From positions 2,914,001 to 2,978,000 of the forward strand of contig JAJFZO010000344.1 of assembly GCA_021397835.1 (NCBI GenBank): a stretch of 64,000 nt of DNA, given 5' to 3'. This DNA comes from Moringa oleifera (lineage: Eukaryota > Streptophyta > Magnoliopsida > Brassicales > Moringaceae). Below, piece by piece: positions 11,092-22,374 of the stretch. A program made the translations under genes and the position numbers. Each line of letters starts with the position of its first letter. The first letter of the stretch is position 1. Under the pieces are notes generated by a model, which saw only the letters and a list, made by a program, of their open reading frames with translations, was not told the DNA's origin and searched no databases.

Positions 11092-14000
11092 ATGATAGCT
11101 AGTATCCTATACAAGATTCCTATAGCACAATGGTTTAATGGTTCTATCATGAACCATTGTGACTTTGCTGCCTTTATCTCGTTAGATCAAGTGTTTGCAA
11201 ATTGGCACGATGAAGATGAATTGAAAAGAGAGTTTAAGAACACATGCTTCAGCCACTTTTTGAGGGCAAACTGAAATCTTCTTATATAAGGTCTAGTAAT
11301 ATATAATTTACTATTAATGATAGTAGAGTATGACGGGCTGGTCTATAGGCTTAGGTGCAAGTTTGGCTGACAGGTTCTTTAATGTTGAGTTCACATTAGT
11401 TACTAGTTTATGTTTTAGTTTAGAGCTTAGTACTCTTGATGATATTGAGGTATAAAGTGGTATTTATAGTGGATATTTTGGTGGTGTTAGGCTTTAATTA
11501 AAAATTATTTAGTGATGTATTTATAGCTATTGGTTTTGACTTTATTAATGATGCTCTTAAATTATGTTTATTATATTTGCTTCATAATTTTCTGTTAAGA
11601 GAACAAGACACAGTGGAGGTTTCTTCATGGCATTATCACCTATTAGATAATTAAAATTTTTTTGAATTATTTTCTTAGGGGACATTTATCTTCAATCATT
11701 CCATAAACGCACACAAGAAGGTGCTAGGGATGACCATTTGTAGAGATTTAACTGGACACTATTGGTAAGTTATGGAGTTTTGAAATTATTATGTTAAATT
11801 CTAATGCATAGTTATTTTCTTGACAGTGAATGTTAGTTATATGTTTGTAATAGTGATTTATATTATGTTCTTGGCAAGTTATCATTATGAATTATTTGCA
11901 ATTGGAGTTTGAATAGAGCATGATGCAACATTGGTTGTCTTAATGGCTCAATGCCATAATTGATGAACTACTTTAAATAGTGAAAATAAATGTTGTAAAT
12001 AGTGAAATGTGATTGCTGCTTAATTGCTTACTTTATGATATAGTTATTTATCCTACATTAATAGTAAACTATCCTATTTGCTTGATGTGGTGCTTAATTT
12101 TTTTAAAATTTTTTGTTGAAAATTTATTCATTTTTGAGGAACGACTAATGTTTATTTTTATGATTTTTAAGATATTCGCTTTTAAGGTTATTCTTGCCGT
12201 TGATAATACTGAGATTTAATAGTAGACTCATCACCTTGAAGATAATTACAGTTTTTACTGAGCAGGTTAGAGAAGTGTTTTCATTTCAATTTGTTGCACT
12301 TATATGTTGCTCTATGTAACTGATGTTAATAACATATTGTCTTTCACAGATAATTATACTTACTTGTTTGACTCCATCTCAAACAGAAAAAGGGATGTGG
12401 TACTAGTCGGCATTACAAAATATTGACCAGACGTCATAACTTACTAACGTTAAGGTATATAACTTTTTGTTTATATATATTAATTAAATTTAATTCCTCA
12501 TCATTTATTACAAACTTCATTGCTATAGTAGTAGGGTGGTCAAGCTAGAGAGGGATTAATTTTCCATGCTTTGGCTGCCATTTAGATCAACTTGAAAATC
12601 TAATTATTCAAAATGATCACCATCGCATCGAAGAGTTTCAGGAATTAATGGCAATATTTTAGTCATGAGTGCGAGTTCAATCAACCTCTTCTTTAATTGA
12701 GAGTAATGATGATCACCTATCCTTATCCAACTTTCCTCCCCTTGTCAATCTAATGACATTCTTATCTAGTTCCATTAGCAATAGTAGTAACAAGGTATCT
12801 TGCTCATTTAATTACATAATTAGGCATGTTATTCATAAATGTTGATTATTATTATTATTATTTTAAATGTCAACCTTAATTTTTTTTAGCAGTGAATTGA
12901 TATTTTCGCATTTAATGATGACTATAAGGATCAAAATTTTGGTATTTTTAACATAAATAGGGCAGTGCCCTAGAATAAAGATAGTTTTGACAATCTTGGG
13001 GTAGTATCTTAAACTATAGGTAGTTTGAACACTTTTGGGGCAGTACCCCAAGATGATGAAAATGTAAAAAGATGTGGGACAATGCCCTAATAAGCAAAAA
13101 ATTTAGAAAATGTCAATCACATAGATAATGTTAAGAATGTAGAAAATGTAAAACATGTTGAGAATGTTACACATGTAGAAAATATAGAGAAGTTTGCCCA
13201 CAAAGATGGTATTGTTGAAGCCCCATAGATGATGTTGTGGCTACCATGCTTCAGTTAGTACCATTAAGTGAATATGCTAGCATTCTACTTGCTATGAGTA
13301 CCCCCAACCACTTAACGAATCAAGGCCATTCGAGAAAAGATTGTTTCTAAGCAAGACTCAAAAAAGAGGTTGGCAACAATGCACCCTATATATGGATCTC
13401 ACTTAGAAGAGTAGACAAGTTGTACATGACTATGAACCATATAGTGGGATCTACATAGTGTATGTTGCATTCTTGTTAATGATTGAAACTATATAGGTGC
13501 TTTTAAAATTTAATATATTTTTTTATAAATATATATAAAAAAGAAAAACTATCTTGCGCATATTTATGATGAGTTGACTTCTTTTACAGTTTTAATGTTG
13601 GGCTAGATGAAAGTATTAGATCATAATTTTTTGAGACCACTGAGGATGTGAAATCCTATTTAGATGACTCGATGGGTTTATTTTTGTTAATATTGTTAAG
13701 TTTTAAAAGAGTATTGACATGCTATTGATATCAACAACTTTACAATGTGCTACACATACAAGTGTATCTACTAGTTTTGCGATGGAGACAGACTACATTT
13801 CCTCTTGGCCATATTGGGTATGGAATGGTCTTGATGGGCATAAATTTCTATGTATGTTTTACTATTATATTCAACTTAAAGGATATTACTTTATGTTGTC
13901 AGTTGATTATTGCTATATTAATAGCTTTTTATTTAGGTAATAGTAAAAAAAAAATATTGATAGTAAATGTTTTGATAGCAGTGAATATTTAACAATGGTA

Positions 14001-15130
14001 TTGCTTTAAAATTGTTAGTAGTGATTATTACTATGCTGATTATTTTTTGTTTATTGTAATAGTTAGAAAAACAATATAGATTATGGATATTTTGATAATA
14101 TTGATTATTTGACACTGATAATACTTTAAATTTATCTGTAGTGATTACTATTTTACTCATAGTTTTTTATTTATGATAATAGTTGAAAAAACGCATATAG
14201 TGATTATTTGACAATGATAGTGCTTTAAATTTGTCATTAGTGATTATTGCAATGGTGAGAGTTTTTTGTTTGTGGCAATAGTTAGAAAATACGCAAACAA
14301 TGGATATTTTGAAAGTAATGATTATTTGATAGTGGTAATGCTTTAAATTTATCAGTAGTGATTACTATTATGCTGATAGTTTTTTATTTGTGACAATAGT
14401 TATAGAAAAGTTTGGACAGTGAATATTTTGATAGTGATGATTATTTGATAGTAGTGGTACTTTAAATTTGTCAGTATTGATTATTGTTATGCTGATAGTG
14501 TTTTGTTTTGTGACAATAATTGAAAAATATGCAAACAGTGGATATTTTGACAATAATGATTATTTGATAGTGATAGTGCTTTAAATTTGTCAACAGTGAA
14601 AAATAAAACAATCATAGCGATTTGTGTTAGCAAATTGTAGGTTTAGAAATGATTTTGCAGTTAGGTTACATTTCACATTGTCGTTAGATGTAGGCACATG
14701 AGAACTACATATCAAACATTCCAAGAGGATGATGCAGTGCTAGGTCTTCCAGAGGGTACTCATTTAGGAACACACAATTGGGCTGAGCATGTAGGCTATG
14801 TCAATAAGAAGATCTCAATGGATCAACTACCTTAGCATGAGGCTGATAAGGTTTTTTTATTTTTTATTTTCATGTGTTTTTAACAATTTGATGTCACTCG
14901 TACTATTTTACTAATTCCATTGCTTCGTGTTAGCGGATATTAATACCCTACAATATTAGGGAAGGCAACTGGTTGTTGTATGTGCTTGACTTAAATGGCA
15001 TGTTCATGACAATATATGATACAAAAAAGTGTGTTGGTTGTAACCTCCGCAAAGCTTAGTTGGCTTGCTTTCATCGGATGCTCTATCATTTAATGGTAAG
15101 TGTTGCGTACTTCGAACGACGTTCCTATCT
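11092..15130 (+). pseudogene. Ulp1-protease-like transposon gene (DUF1985 + C48), decayed
   Basis: The 5' part matches the DUF1985 region of the better preserved minus-strand gene at 46,902-50,779. FKNTCFSHFL (about 11,245) parallels FRETCLGHFL, and a block at about 11,335-11,450 with FFNVEFTLVTSLCF parallels FSKVEFCLITELKF. Near 13,360 KKRLATMHPIYG corresponds to the basic KRSRQLCSPY segment. The protease core at about 14,950-15,060 reads REGNWLLYVLDLNG followed by IYDT, equivalent to the SHWLLVVIDL and VYDS blocks. The catalytic His position is Asn here and no catalytic Cys motif was found. Stops and frameshifts occur throughout. The 119-bp tandem repeat sits in a presumed intron. It cannot make an active protease. 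Confidence 0.65.
13880..14595. repeat. 119-bp tandem repeat, about 6 copies
   Basis: A unit containing CTTTAAATTTGTCAGTAGTG then GCTGATAGTTTTTTATTTG, and later GATTATTTGATAGTG, recurs. Its CTTTAAA anchor falls near 14,002, 14,121, 14,221, 14,340, 14,459 and 14,579, giving a period of 119 bp with one 100-bp copy. Copies are diverged, most at the left end. It lies inside the decayed Ulp1 gene. Confidence 0.8.
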
Positions 15131-16104
15131 TGGTCCTCCTATAGAAGTAATTTAGTATGAGTTTGCCTTTAAGAAAAACCTTTTTAAGTAAAAGAAGTAG
15201 TAAATAACATGGTTATTTTTTTAATTTAATTTAAAATGTCTATCGTCATTGCAAAGTGGCACTACGACCTTTTCATGGCTGCATGTTTCTGGGATCAATA
15301 GTGGAGTCTATTGGCTATATTTCATTTAATTACTCATAGAAGGTTTGTCATTAAATTTCACTAAATCGGATGTTGCATGGATTCAAAAATGTATTGCAAT
15401 TATTATACATACAAAAGCTATTGATGTCACTCAATTTTAGTGATTTTTTCAAAATATGTATACCATTTGCTTGAATTACATGTTGAATGTTGTGGATGAG
15501 TTATATAATTGAGCTACATTTTAATGTTGAATATTTGAACTACATTCTAATTTTGCAATAAGAGATTAACAAATTAAGAAGGTTTGATAACTTATTGTGC
15601 ACATTTTTTTGTTTATTTCAATTTTCATTTTGTGTAGTGCATTTTAGACCAAATTCAACAAGTACAGTGACTCGTTTAGCCACCTGTATGCATTTACTGA
15701 AGTGTCACTACATCTTCTCACATTTGAAAAAAAAAAACTATTAACTTATCTAGTTTAGTTAAGCATGAAAAATAACACTTCAGGTATAAGCAAATAACTA
15801 TCTTGAATGAAATTAACTATTCCTTATGCATTAAAATTATGATAATATTTATTACCACTATAACAGTAGAATAAACAACGATTAGCCAATCATCTTTTAC
15901 ATTTTCACATTGTTGAACCAAATAAAGCATACATAATTGTAAGGTGCAATGACCCAAACTAGTTACAGTGGTAAAGTGAACAACAAAATATTTTATCCAT
16001 AACTGTGAAACTATTGCCAAAGCATGACCAACCAAAAAAAGACACATGAAACATAACATTTAACATATGATTACTTCATCCATCAATTGCATTGGTCTTG
16101 GCAG
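15131..16104. other. Noncoding spacer between convergent MULE remnants
   Basis: AT-rich. The longest open frame (15,817-16,059, minus) encodes a hydrophobic peptide with no family match that I recognise. It probably corresponds to the intergenic spacer of the old MULE. Confidence 0.4.
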
Positions 16105-17060
16105 GTTTGGGCATATCTACTGATTATGTTTAAGCACCTTATAGTTATGACACTTTCGTTGATTCATTTCTGCATAAGATGGGATCAGTGCAATTAATGA
16201 TGTTCTAATGTCTATCAGTTGAGGATTAAGACATGTTAATCTATTGTGGTTATATTGGCCGCATCAAGAATAGTTTCTCTGTCAGATTCTCTTCCCATTT
16301 GATAGAATCTATCATTTGTTTCTATGGTCTAGGAGTTTCGTATTAATAGGTGGCATTATAATCCTATTTTTAACATCATCGAAAATACTCCAGTCATATC
16401 TTTTACCAACTGGCATGATTGGTTCAGAGTATGTTATGGGGAGATAAGACTGCTTGTAGTAGTCTGTGCATAAAGACATAAAGTCTATGTTTCTTTACCT
16501 CCATGGTGCAATGAAAACAAATAATCAATCAAACTTAAGAAATGTGCATGCACAATCCTAGAAATTAACTGTGGCCTCCCTACCACGACAAAAAATATAT
16601 TGCAATCAATTGGTGTGACAGTCATGTAAATCGATGTTGCTTGCCTTTCTTGCAAAATTGCATGTGTTGATTTAGTAAGTTGCAATTTGCTAGATTTCAC
16701 CTTTTCTCGACAATCATGGAACTAACGACATTGAGTCCCTTATGAAATTAGCTAGAATGATTATTAACAATTCATGAGTGAATCTAAGGCATGAATTGAG
16801 ACTTTCCATTATGATTGTGTCATTATCTGATATCTTCTCCTATGATAATGCACATGAAACCACTTATTAGGATATTCCTTTATGATAAAGATAGGTGGAG
16901 GGGTGTAGAGTTGATAATTTGGACATCAACTATTGAACTTACTCAATCGATAAAATCTTATTGCTTTGTAGAACAACTTTAACACATCATCCCTTTTATA
17001 TTTATTTTTCACATTTTATGCCATGTAACATGTGCATAAGCTGCAGGTAGCATCAGGGAA
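16105..17060 (-). pseudogene. MULE transposase C-terminal remnant
   Basis: Read on the minus strand from 17,060 down, three blocks follow the usual MULE transposase order. First is a TWHKM...IKGMM block equivalent to the WHM-QNIK-KFK segment, leading to KWFHVHYHRRRYQIMT, equivalent to KWSR...RRYQLMTTN. Next is ESLNSCLRF-like sequence in a shifted frame and RDSM, matching the region after the catalytic Glu. Last are MTVTPIDCNIFFVV and a degraded SWIM finger (ACTFLKFD). Near 16,130-16,170 CHNYKVLKHNQ-IC is a broken CCHC zinc knuckle. Many stops and frameshifts are present. The DDE core is not visible upstream. Confidence 0.65.
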
Positions 17061-17158
17061 AATAGTTGTCAATGCATTGGCTATGTTAATCAAACATGGC
17101 ACGATCCTTTGTACATGTTACGATATGTATGACACACCACGATTATTTTTTTTAAACA

Positions 17159-17640
17159 CATAAAATCTTCGCAGTGTTAAGATACATTATCGTTCAAATA
17201 CATACTTGTTAGTCTATTGACCTACCCGAACATTTTTTACTTTTGAAGAACAATGTGTTACCAAAAACACGAGTTTGGTTGTGTAAATCTTAGATACAAC
17301 GTAAAGAAAACTTTCAAATACATAAAATCTTTGCAATGCTAAGATATATTATCATTCAAATATATACTTGTTAGTCTATTAACCCACCCGAACACTTTTT
17401 GCTTTTGAAAAACAATGTATTACCAAAAATACGAGCTTGGTTGTGTAAATCTTACATATAACATGAAGAGAATTTTCAAACACACAAAATCTTTGCAGTG
17501 TTAAGATACATTATCTTTTAAATACATATCTGTTAGTCTCTTGACACACCTGAACACTTTTTGCTTTTGAAGAATAATGTATTACCAAAAACACGAGCTT
17601 GATTGTGTAAATCTTATATACAACATGAAGAGAATTAGCT
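17159..17640. repeat. 162-bp tandem repeat, 3 copies
   Basis: Three successive units start at about 17,159, 17,321 and 17,483. Each contains AAAATCTTTGCAGTGTTAAG, ACTTGTTAGTCTATTGAC, ACTTTTTGCTTTTGAAGAA and TTGGTTGTGTAAATCTTA. They are roughly 85-90% alike by eye. They lie at the 5' side of the minus-strand transposase remnant. Confidence 0.85.
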
Positions 17641-17699
17641 AAAATTAATTGATGACTGCTTTTGATTCCTTTTCTAGCTTTTGTGTAGGTAGATCTTGG

Positions 17700-19158
17700 A
17701 TACAAATATGAAGAAAAAATTTGAAAAAAGAGCCTGAAGATAAAGAAAGAGAAAACTCAATGAGAGAGAATACTAATACTGTGTGCTGTTTTTTTTTGTT
17801 TTTTGAATTTATTTACTTTTTAAGGGTATTATTGTTTTTAAGATGGATATTTTGATATTCACAATACATTTAAGTATTAAAAACATAAAAATTAGTAAAA
17901 ATAATTTATTTTAAAAAACAAGAGACATTTTGATAATTTTTTCTTGTTTAAATTGCACGTAATTGTTGTAAGAACAATCGTCAAACAAAAATTGAAGAAA
18001 TGCAAGCCTTCACTTGACCTGATTGTTCATACCTAAGCTCATTAGCGTCAATGGCACCATTACAATCTATGGCAATTAAACAACATCACATCCTGGGGAT
18101 ATTTTGGTCATTTAAAAAAAAATCAGTGTGAATCTGTAGTCTCCTTGGACCACCTCTTTCTTCCTCGTTTTCCCATTAAAAATGGATTCTCAGATTCTCC
18201 ATCATCCTAATAGGCTCCACATTAAGACTCTTGCACACGAAACACTTACCTAATCTTCTGTTTCTTTTTCCTTTTTCATTGTCATGTATGTCTATATATT
18301 TGCAATTAATTCTTGAATGGTACATTGCTACCTTATTATATTGGTTGAAACATCACATTGGTATACCGCAACTTTATGTAGTGATGGTATCATTGACAGT
18401 GTGTTTTGTACAATTAAGTTTGAATCAATGTTGTTTACTTTTTGACAAATTTAAAATTAAAATATTATAGACTCTTTCTATAATGAATAATCTATTTTTA
18501 TTTTTATAATATATGATTCTTTTGCCTTAAAGATATGACACTATCAGATGAAATGTTCAAAAGTATTATTATATAAATAATTCTTTAAATATTTTATTTA
18601 TCTGCAATAAAACGATTTGTAAATAAACATTTCCCACTGATAAAAAGGACATGCCTTTTAATATTTTATTTCATCTTTGCCGACCAAGTTATTGATTAAT
18701 TTCCTAATGATAGAGATTTAAGTGTGCAATTTCGAAGTCAAAAAATGTTTTCCTATTGTTAACTTATTTATGAATTATTATTATTTTTTTAATAATTTAG
18801 TTTAACATATGTGAATAAATATTACTAAATAATTATATGGTGGTGGGTAGAAAGTAGAAAGTGTTTTGACTTTGATGACAATGGAAACATGGCAGCAACT
18901 TGCATTAGCATTTACAAAAAGCCTCTGTCCAGGATGTCAGTATCTTTGCATCCTGGCTAGAGCCATTGTTTTGTCTCCCTCTTCCTTTTTCAAACTCCAA
19001 CTTTCATAAACAAAATCCGTAGGCAATATCAAATTGCTCAGAGGACTTGGATCTAATTCGCACCAACTACTTAGAATTTTCTTGCCAATGTCTTCTTCCG
19101 TTTCTACTACTACCTTCTCTTCCTTTCTGCTTCTGCATTCTCAGTCTCTTCCCTTCAC
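17700..19158 (+). repeat. Duplicated 5' flank of ectodomain exon A1
   Basis: From about 17,990 to the start of A1 the sequence matches 31,940-33,238 base for base over long runs (for example around TGAAACATCACATTGGT and GATATGACA), in direct orientation. Part of it recurs at 59,310-59,590. It is noncoding and would contain the A-type promoter. Bases 17,700-17,990 hold nothing recognisable. Confidence 0.75.
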
Positions 19159-19894
19159 ATGGATTTCCAAAGCTTTTTCACACTCAAGAAATCTCTCTGC
19201 AAGTGTATCGTCTTCTTCACTATCCTTGTCTACCCAGTTCTGTCTCTGGTCCCAAAATATGAGGCCTGTGTGCCTAAGTCATGCGGAAATGGCCCCGAAA
19301 TAAGGTACCCTTTTTGGATTGCTCACGAACAAGAATCCTTTTGTGGGTATCCCAACTTCGAGATCAGCTGTAATGAGGGAAACCCAGTGCTTACTATCTC
19401 CTCCGATGATTATATAATCCAAGACATCTTTTATGCGAACCAGTCATTTCATGTGGCCAACTCTGCTGCCTATGATGAGGGATGTCCAACTCCTCTGCAC
19501 AATCTTAGCCTCGCTCGAACTCCGTTTGCTATAAGTCCCGGATATGTAAACTTTTCTTTCTTCCACAACTGTTCAGAGAAACCTCCACCGTTCACGTACC
19601 TACCGGGTTGTGCTAATTCGTTTGCTATTTCCAACAAGGAAGCTTTGGAGGGAATGAATTTCTCGTCGAAGTCATGCGATAAATGGGTCAATGCCCCTAT
19701 AGTCAGTCGTGGTGATATGGCTAGTTTGCTCCAAATGAATTATACTGATGTTTTGAAGATGGGATTTGTGTTGAATTGGACTGCAGATAGTTGCAGCAGT
19801 TGTGAGGGAAGTGGTGGTCGATGTGGATTTGATAACAAAGAATTTGTTTGTTTTTGCCCCAGGGGATCTCACTCCAAAATCTGCCCCAGTCATG
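19159..19894 (+). CDS. WAK/LRK10L-like ectodomain exon A1
   Basis: This first exon encodes about 245 residues: a hydrophobic signal peptide (about 1-30), a GUB_WAK_bind-type galacturonan-binding module starting CVPKSCGNGPEIRYPFW, and a C-terminal WAK-associated module with CSSCEGSGGRCGF and CFCPRGS. The family is secreted or cell-surface and thought to contact pectin or act in immunity. The exon ends at SHG with a phase-1 donor (GT at 19,895-19,896), identical in position to paralogue A2. Its own kinase exons are absent. The next in-phase cassette is the non-RD kinase D1 (22,375-23,847), so an A1-D1 fusion is possible. The start ATG is supported by alignment with A2. Confidence 0.8.
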
Positions 19895-20358
19895 GTAATC
19901 CCATCTGGAATCACCTCTTCTTTTTGTTTCAATAGCTTACTGAAGAATGTATATCTTATGAAATGTTGCTATTGGTATTTAGTTGTTTCTGGTTCTATTA
20001 GCTTAAAACATGGATCTGCTTGCATTTTTATTCAGATTCAGTTTTTACATGGATCCGTTTGGTAACCATAGGTTCTTGGATTCGACCTTCCTATTATGAT
20101 CTAATTCACATGCAGTGGAGTTAATCTGTGCTATGAAAGCTACTTGAAGAAACGAAACCTTAGATGAAGTTACTCAGCCACACACTTAAGCTTCTACTCT
20201 GATTTTGAACCAAAATTCTTCTTATGTGGCTTGTTTGATTGGATTGCCAGATGGTTCACCTTCTACTTCCTGTGTTTTCTAGGTAATATGGGACTGAAAC
20301 TTCTCTAGTTTTATGGTGTTTGTCCTTCAAACGTCAATTAAAATTTTAATCTACTAAG
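19895..20358 (+). other. Intron-type sequence downstream of A1
   Basis: It matches the first intron of the A2-G2 gene (33,975-34,440) closely, in direct orientation. No exon is seen. Confidence 0.7.
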
Positions 20359-20981
20359 TATGTTTGGATCATGGGATAGAATAAATAATGAATAGAATAA
20401 GTATCTTTTGAGAATAGACAAGAGTAAAAATAGAAAAGAGTAATTTATTTTTATGTGTTAGGTCCATCAAAGAATAACATTAGGAAAGTAATTGAAACAA
20501 GTTTAAAAAACTAATATATCTTTCAATTAAATTAATCATAATTAAATTAATTTTTTTGTTAAAATAATATTAATTAATAAATTATTATAAAAATAATATT
20601 AACTAAATAATATGTCAATAATTATTTTTTATTTTTAAATATTAATATTATAAAAATAAAGTTAATATTAATTAATATTTTAATAATAATTTTTTATAAA
20701 TTATTTAAAAAATAAAAAATGAAGTTGTTATATATATATATATATAATAATAATAATTTAAAAATTTTATCAGTTAAAAATAAAAGAAGCGTAACTATTT
20801 TTTATTTTCATATAATAACTATTTCGAGGGTTCATTCCAAAAGAGTTATTTTGAGTTTTCAAAAAATTGAAATCCTTAAAGAATTGCAATTTTTTTGATG
20901 AAAATGAATTAAATTTTAAAAAAATAATTTTATGTAAAATAAATTAAAAAAAAATAGTATTCTTGCGAACCAAATATGTTG
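20359..20981. mobile_element. 623-bp AT-rich MITE, TAA target duplication
   Basis: The paralogous A2 intron reads CTACTAAATGTTGTCTTCC without interruption. Here the same site is split, with TAA on both sides (20,356-20,358 and 20,982-20,984). The inserted DNA begins GTATGTTTGGATC and ends with the reverse complement of CATATTTGGTTCGC, imperfect terminal inverted repeats. The 3-bp TAA duplication and the TGTTTGG-type terminus fit a Tourist/PIF-Harbinger non-autonomous element. It encodes nothing. Confidence 0.65.
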
Positions 20982-20984
20982 TAA

Positions 20985-21342
20985 ATGTTGTCTTCTTATG
21001 GATTATGCATGACAAATTGGTCATAATTGAAGTAAATTATTATTTTCTTCCATTGATGTGACTGTTGCTCTGTCCCTCTCTACCTCCAATCCATCTTTCT
21101 GTTTGGCCCTACCCATACCTGATATTATATCTTCTTGTGATACCATAGACCAACAATAGAATCCTTCGGTCTCACCTTGTCTGGATCACTTAAGGTACTT
21201 TATAGGAAACACTACACAGAAAATCTAAATTACACAGTTATACTGACCGTGTAATTGACATTTTGTGTGTGAAGTATATGATGGCATCGTCGATTTTAAG
21301 TAACACGGCTATTTGCTGTGGTTCATTTTCTTTTTCTGTTGT
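20985..21342 (+). other. A-type intron remnant up to a recombination junction
   Basis: It continues the match to the A2-G2 first intron (34,440-34,820) and then switches abruptly to B-type coding sequence at about 21,345. Confidence 0.65.
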
Positions 21343-21658
21343 ATATGAAACCATGAACAAAGGTTTTGAGGTACTGTACTTTGCCTCGGGTAGTTATTGC
21401 TCTGAGTGTGAAGATTCCGGTGGGAAATGCGGATCCAAGGTGACTTCATCACAATCCGTCTCCTTGTGCCCTGACCAACCTCATTCTTTGACGTGCCCAA
21501 AACGAGCTAGCACTGCACCCTTAATCTCAAGTCTTAATTCTTCATCATGTTACACCCTTGAAATCATTAGCAGCTTGCTTCTTGTTTCTCGCTCTCGTAA
21601 TTTAGGTGCTTTGAGGGATTTGATACTCTTAATACATATATGGGTAAGATTCAAATAA
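21343..21658 (+). pseudogene. B0: 3' fragment of B-type ectodomain exon
   Basis: Only the last third of a B-type ectodomain is present, beginning at ETMNKGFEVLYFA and running through CSECEDSGGKCG to CPKRAS. Compared with B1-B3 it has lost the first cysteine of the CLC motif (VSLC in place of VCLC). It has also lost the splice donor, since the paralogous GCTGGTACT is GCTAGCACT here. The 5' two thirds of the exon and its signal peptide are missing, replaced by A-type intron DNA. The open frame running upstream is fortuitous. It is a non-functional recombination relic. Confidence 0.8.
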
Positions 21659-21659
21659 C

Positions 21660-22160
21660 TATACCCTTCTATTGACTTCGAAATTCAGAAGTTTCCGTTA
21701 CTATATGTCTCATCCTGTCAAGTAGTCACCATTACAATAGGGCATTTTCTCCATTACTGTAGAAATCCACTTTGAATTGCAGTCTTTTTCGTTACCATGC
21801 AAATGCTCACAATCTCACCTTATACGATAAGTCCTCTTCTGTGGTTTCCTTTATTAAATTTTGGGCCTTCATTTAGATGTCCCAAGAATGGTGAAGAGCT
21901 GCACATCCAAGTTCCGACCTCTTTGTTGCATCTGAGGGACTCTTTAATTAGAGGAAGAACTATCTGCAACAAGCTTTGAAACAAGGGTTTAATGCAGAGT
22001 ATATTATCTCCAAATACCTGCTCTAAATGTATGGAATCCTATGGGACACGGGACATTAGTTTCACTTGAGAAGCAGAACTTGTGTGCTTCTGTCACGATG
22101 AACCCAGAGCTTTTTCATGTCCAAGTTTGCTCCATATGTACACTTATCTTGTTTTGATGT
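21660..22160 (+). pseudogene. C1: degenerate F-like ectodomain exon
   Basis: It matches the reverse of 39,290-39,740. The readable parts are TISPLLWF, then GEELHIQVP (equivalent to DLHIQVPVP in F1), LRDSL, and a C-terminal CFCHDEPRAFSC block equivalent to CFCRDEPRNSTC. Frameshifts and stops, including a TGA just before the final block, separate these pieces. The N-terminal half is missing at the junction with B0. It probably was the original ectodomain of the D1 kinase. Confidence 0.7.
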
Positions 22161-22374
22161 TTGCCACTATAGGCGTTTGTCATTTCAACAAGCATGGAAG
22201 GAGTTGGAGGACTCGTTCTTAGTTTTTGGTAGTTAAGGATTAAACATTAGACTTTTCTCAATTACCGAGGGGAAGTCCAAATCTTTTCTAGTCAATCCTT
22301 CAATATGGACTGCAATTTGTCTAACCAAAGTGTTTTTTTTTTTTTTTTTTTTTTTCTGGGTGTGTATTTTGCAG
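22161..22374 (+). other. Intron before D1 33-nt exon
   Basis: It contains a run of about 26 T shortly before the acceptor GCAG at 22,371-22,374, matching the corresponding intron of D2. Confidence 0.6.

Larger units (their letters stand above)
11000..17150. mobile_element. Ancient Ulp1-carrying MULE, heavily mutated
   Basis: Two decayed genes face each other: an Ulp1/DUF1985-type gene on the plus strand (11,092-15,130) and a MULE transposase C-terminus on the minus strand (16,105-17,060). The intact-looking MULE at 42,720-51,811 has the same two genes, also convergent, which supports treating this as one old element. Kaonashi-type and CUMULE-type MULEs of plants are known to carry Ulp1-like proteases. 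Ends and target duplication could not be found. The transposase N-terminus and DDE region are missing, replaced by or lost next to the 162-bp repeats. Confidence 0.6.
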
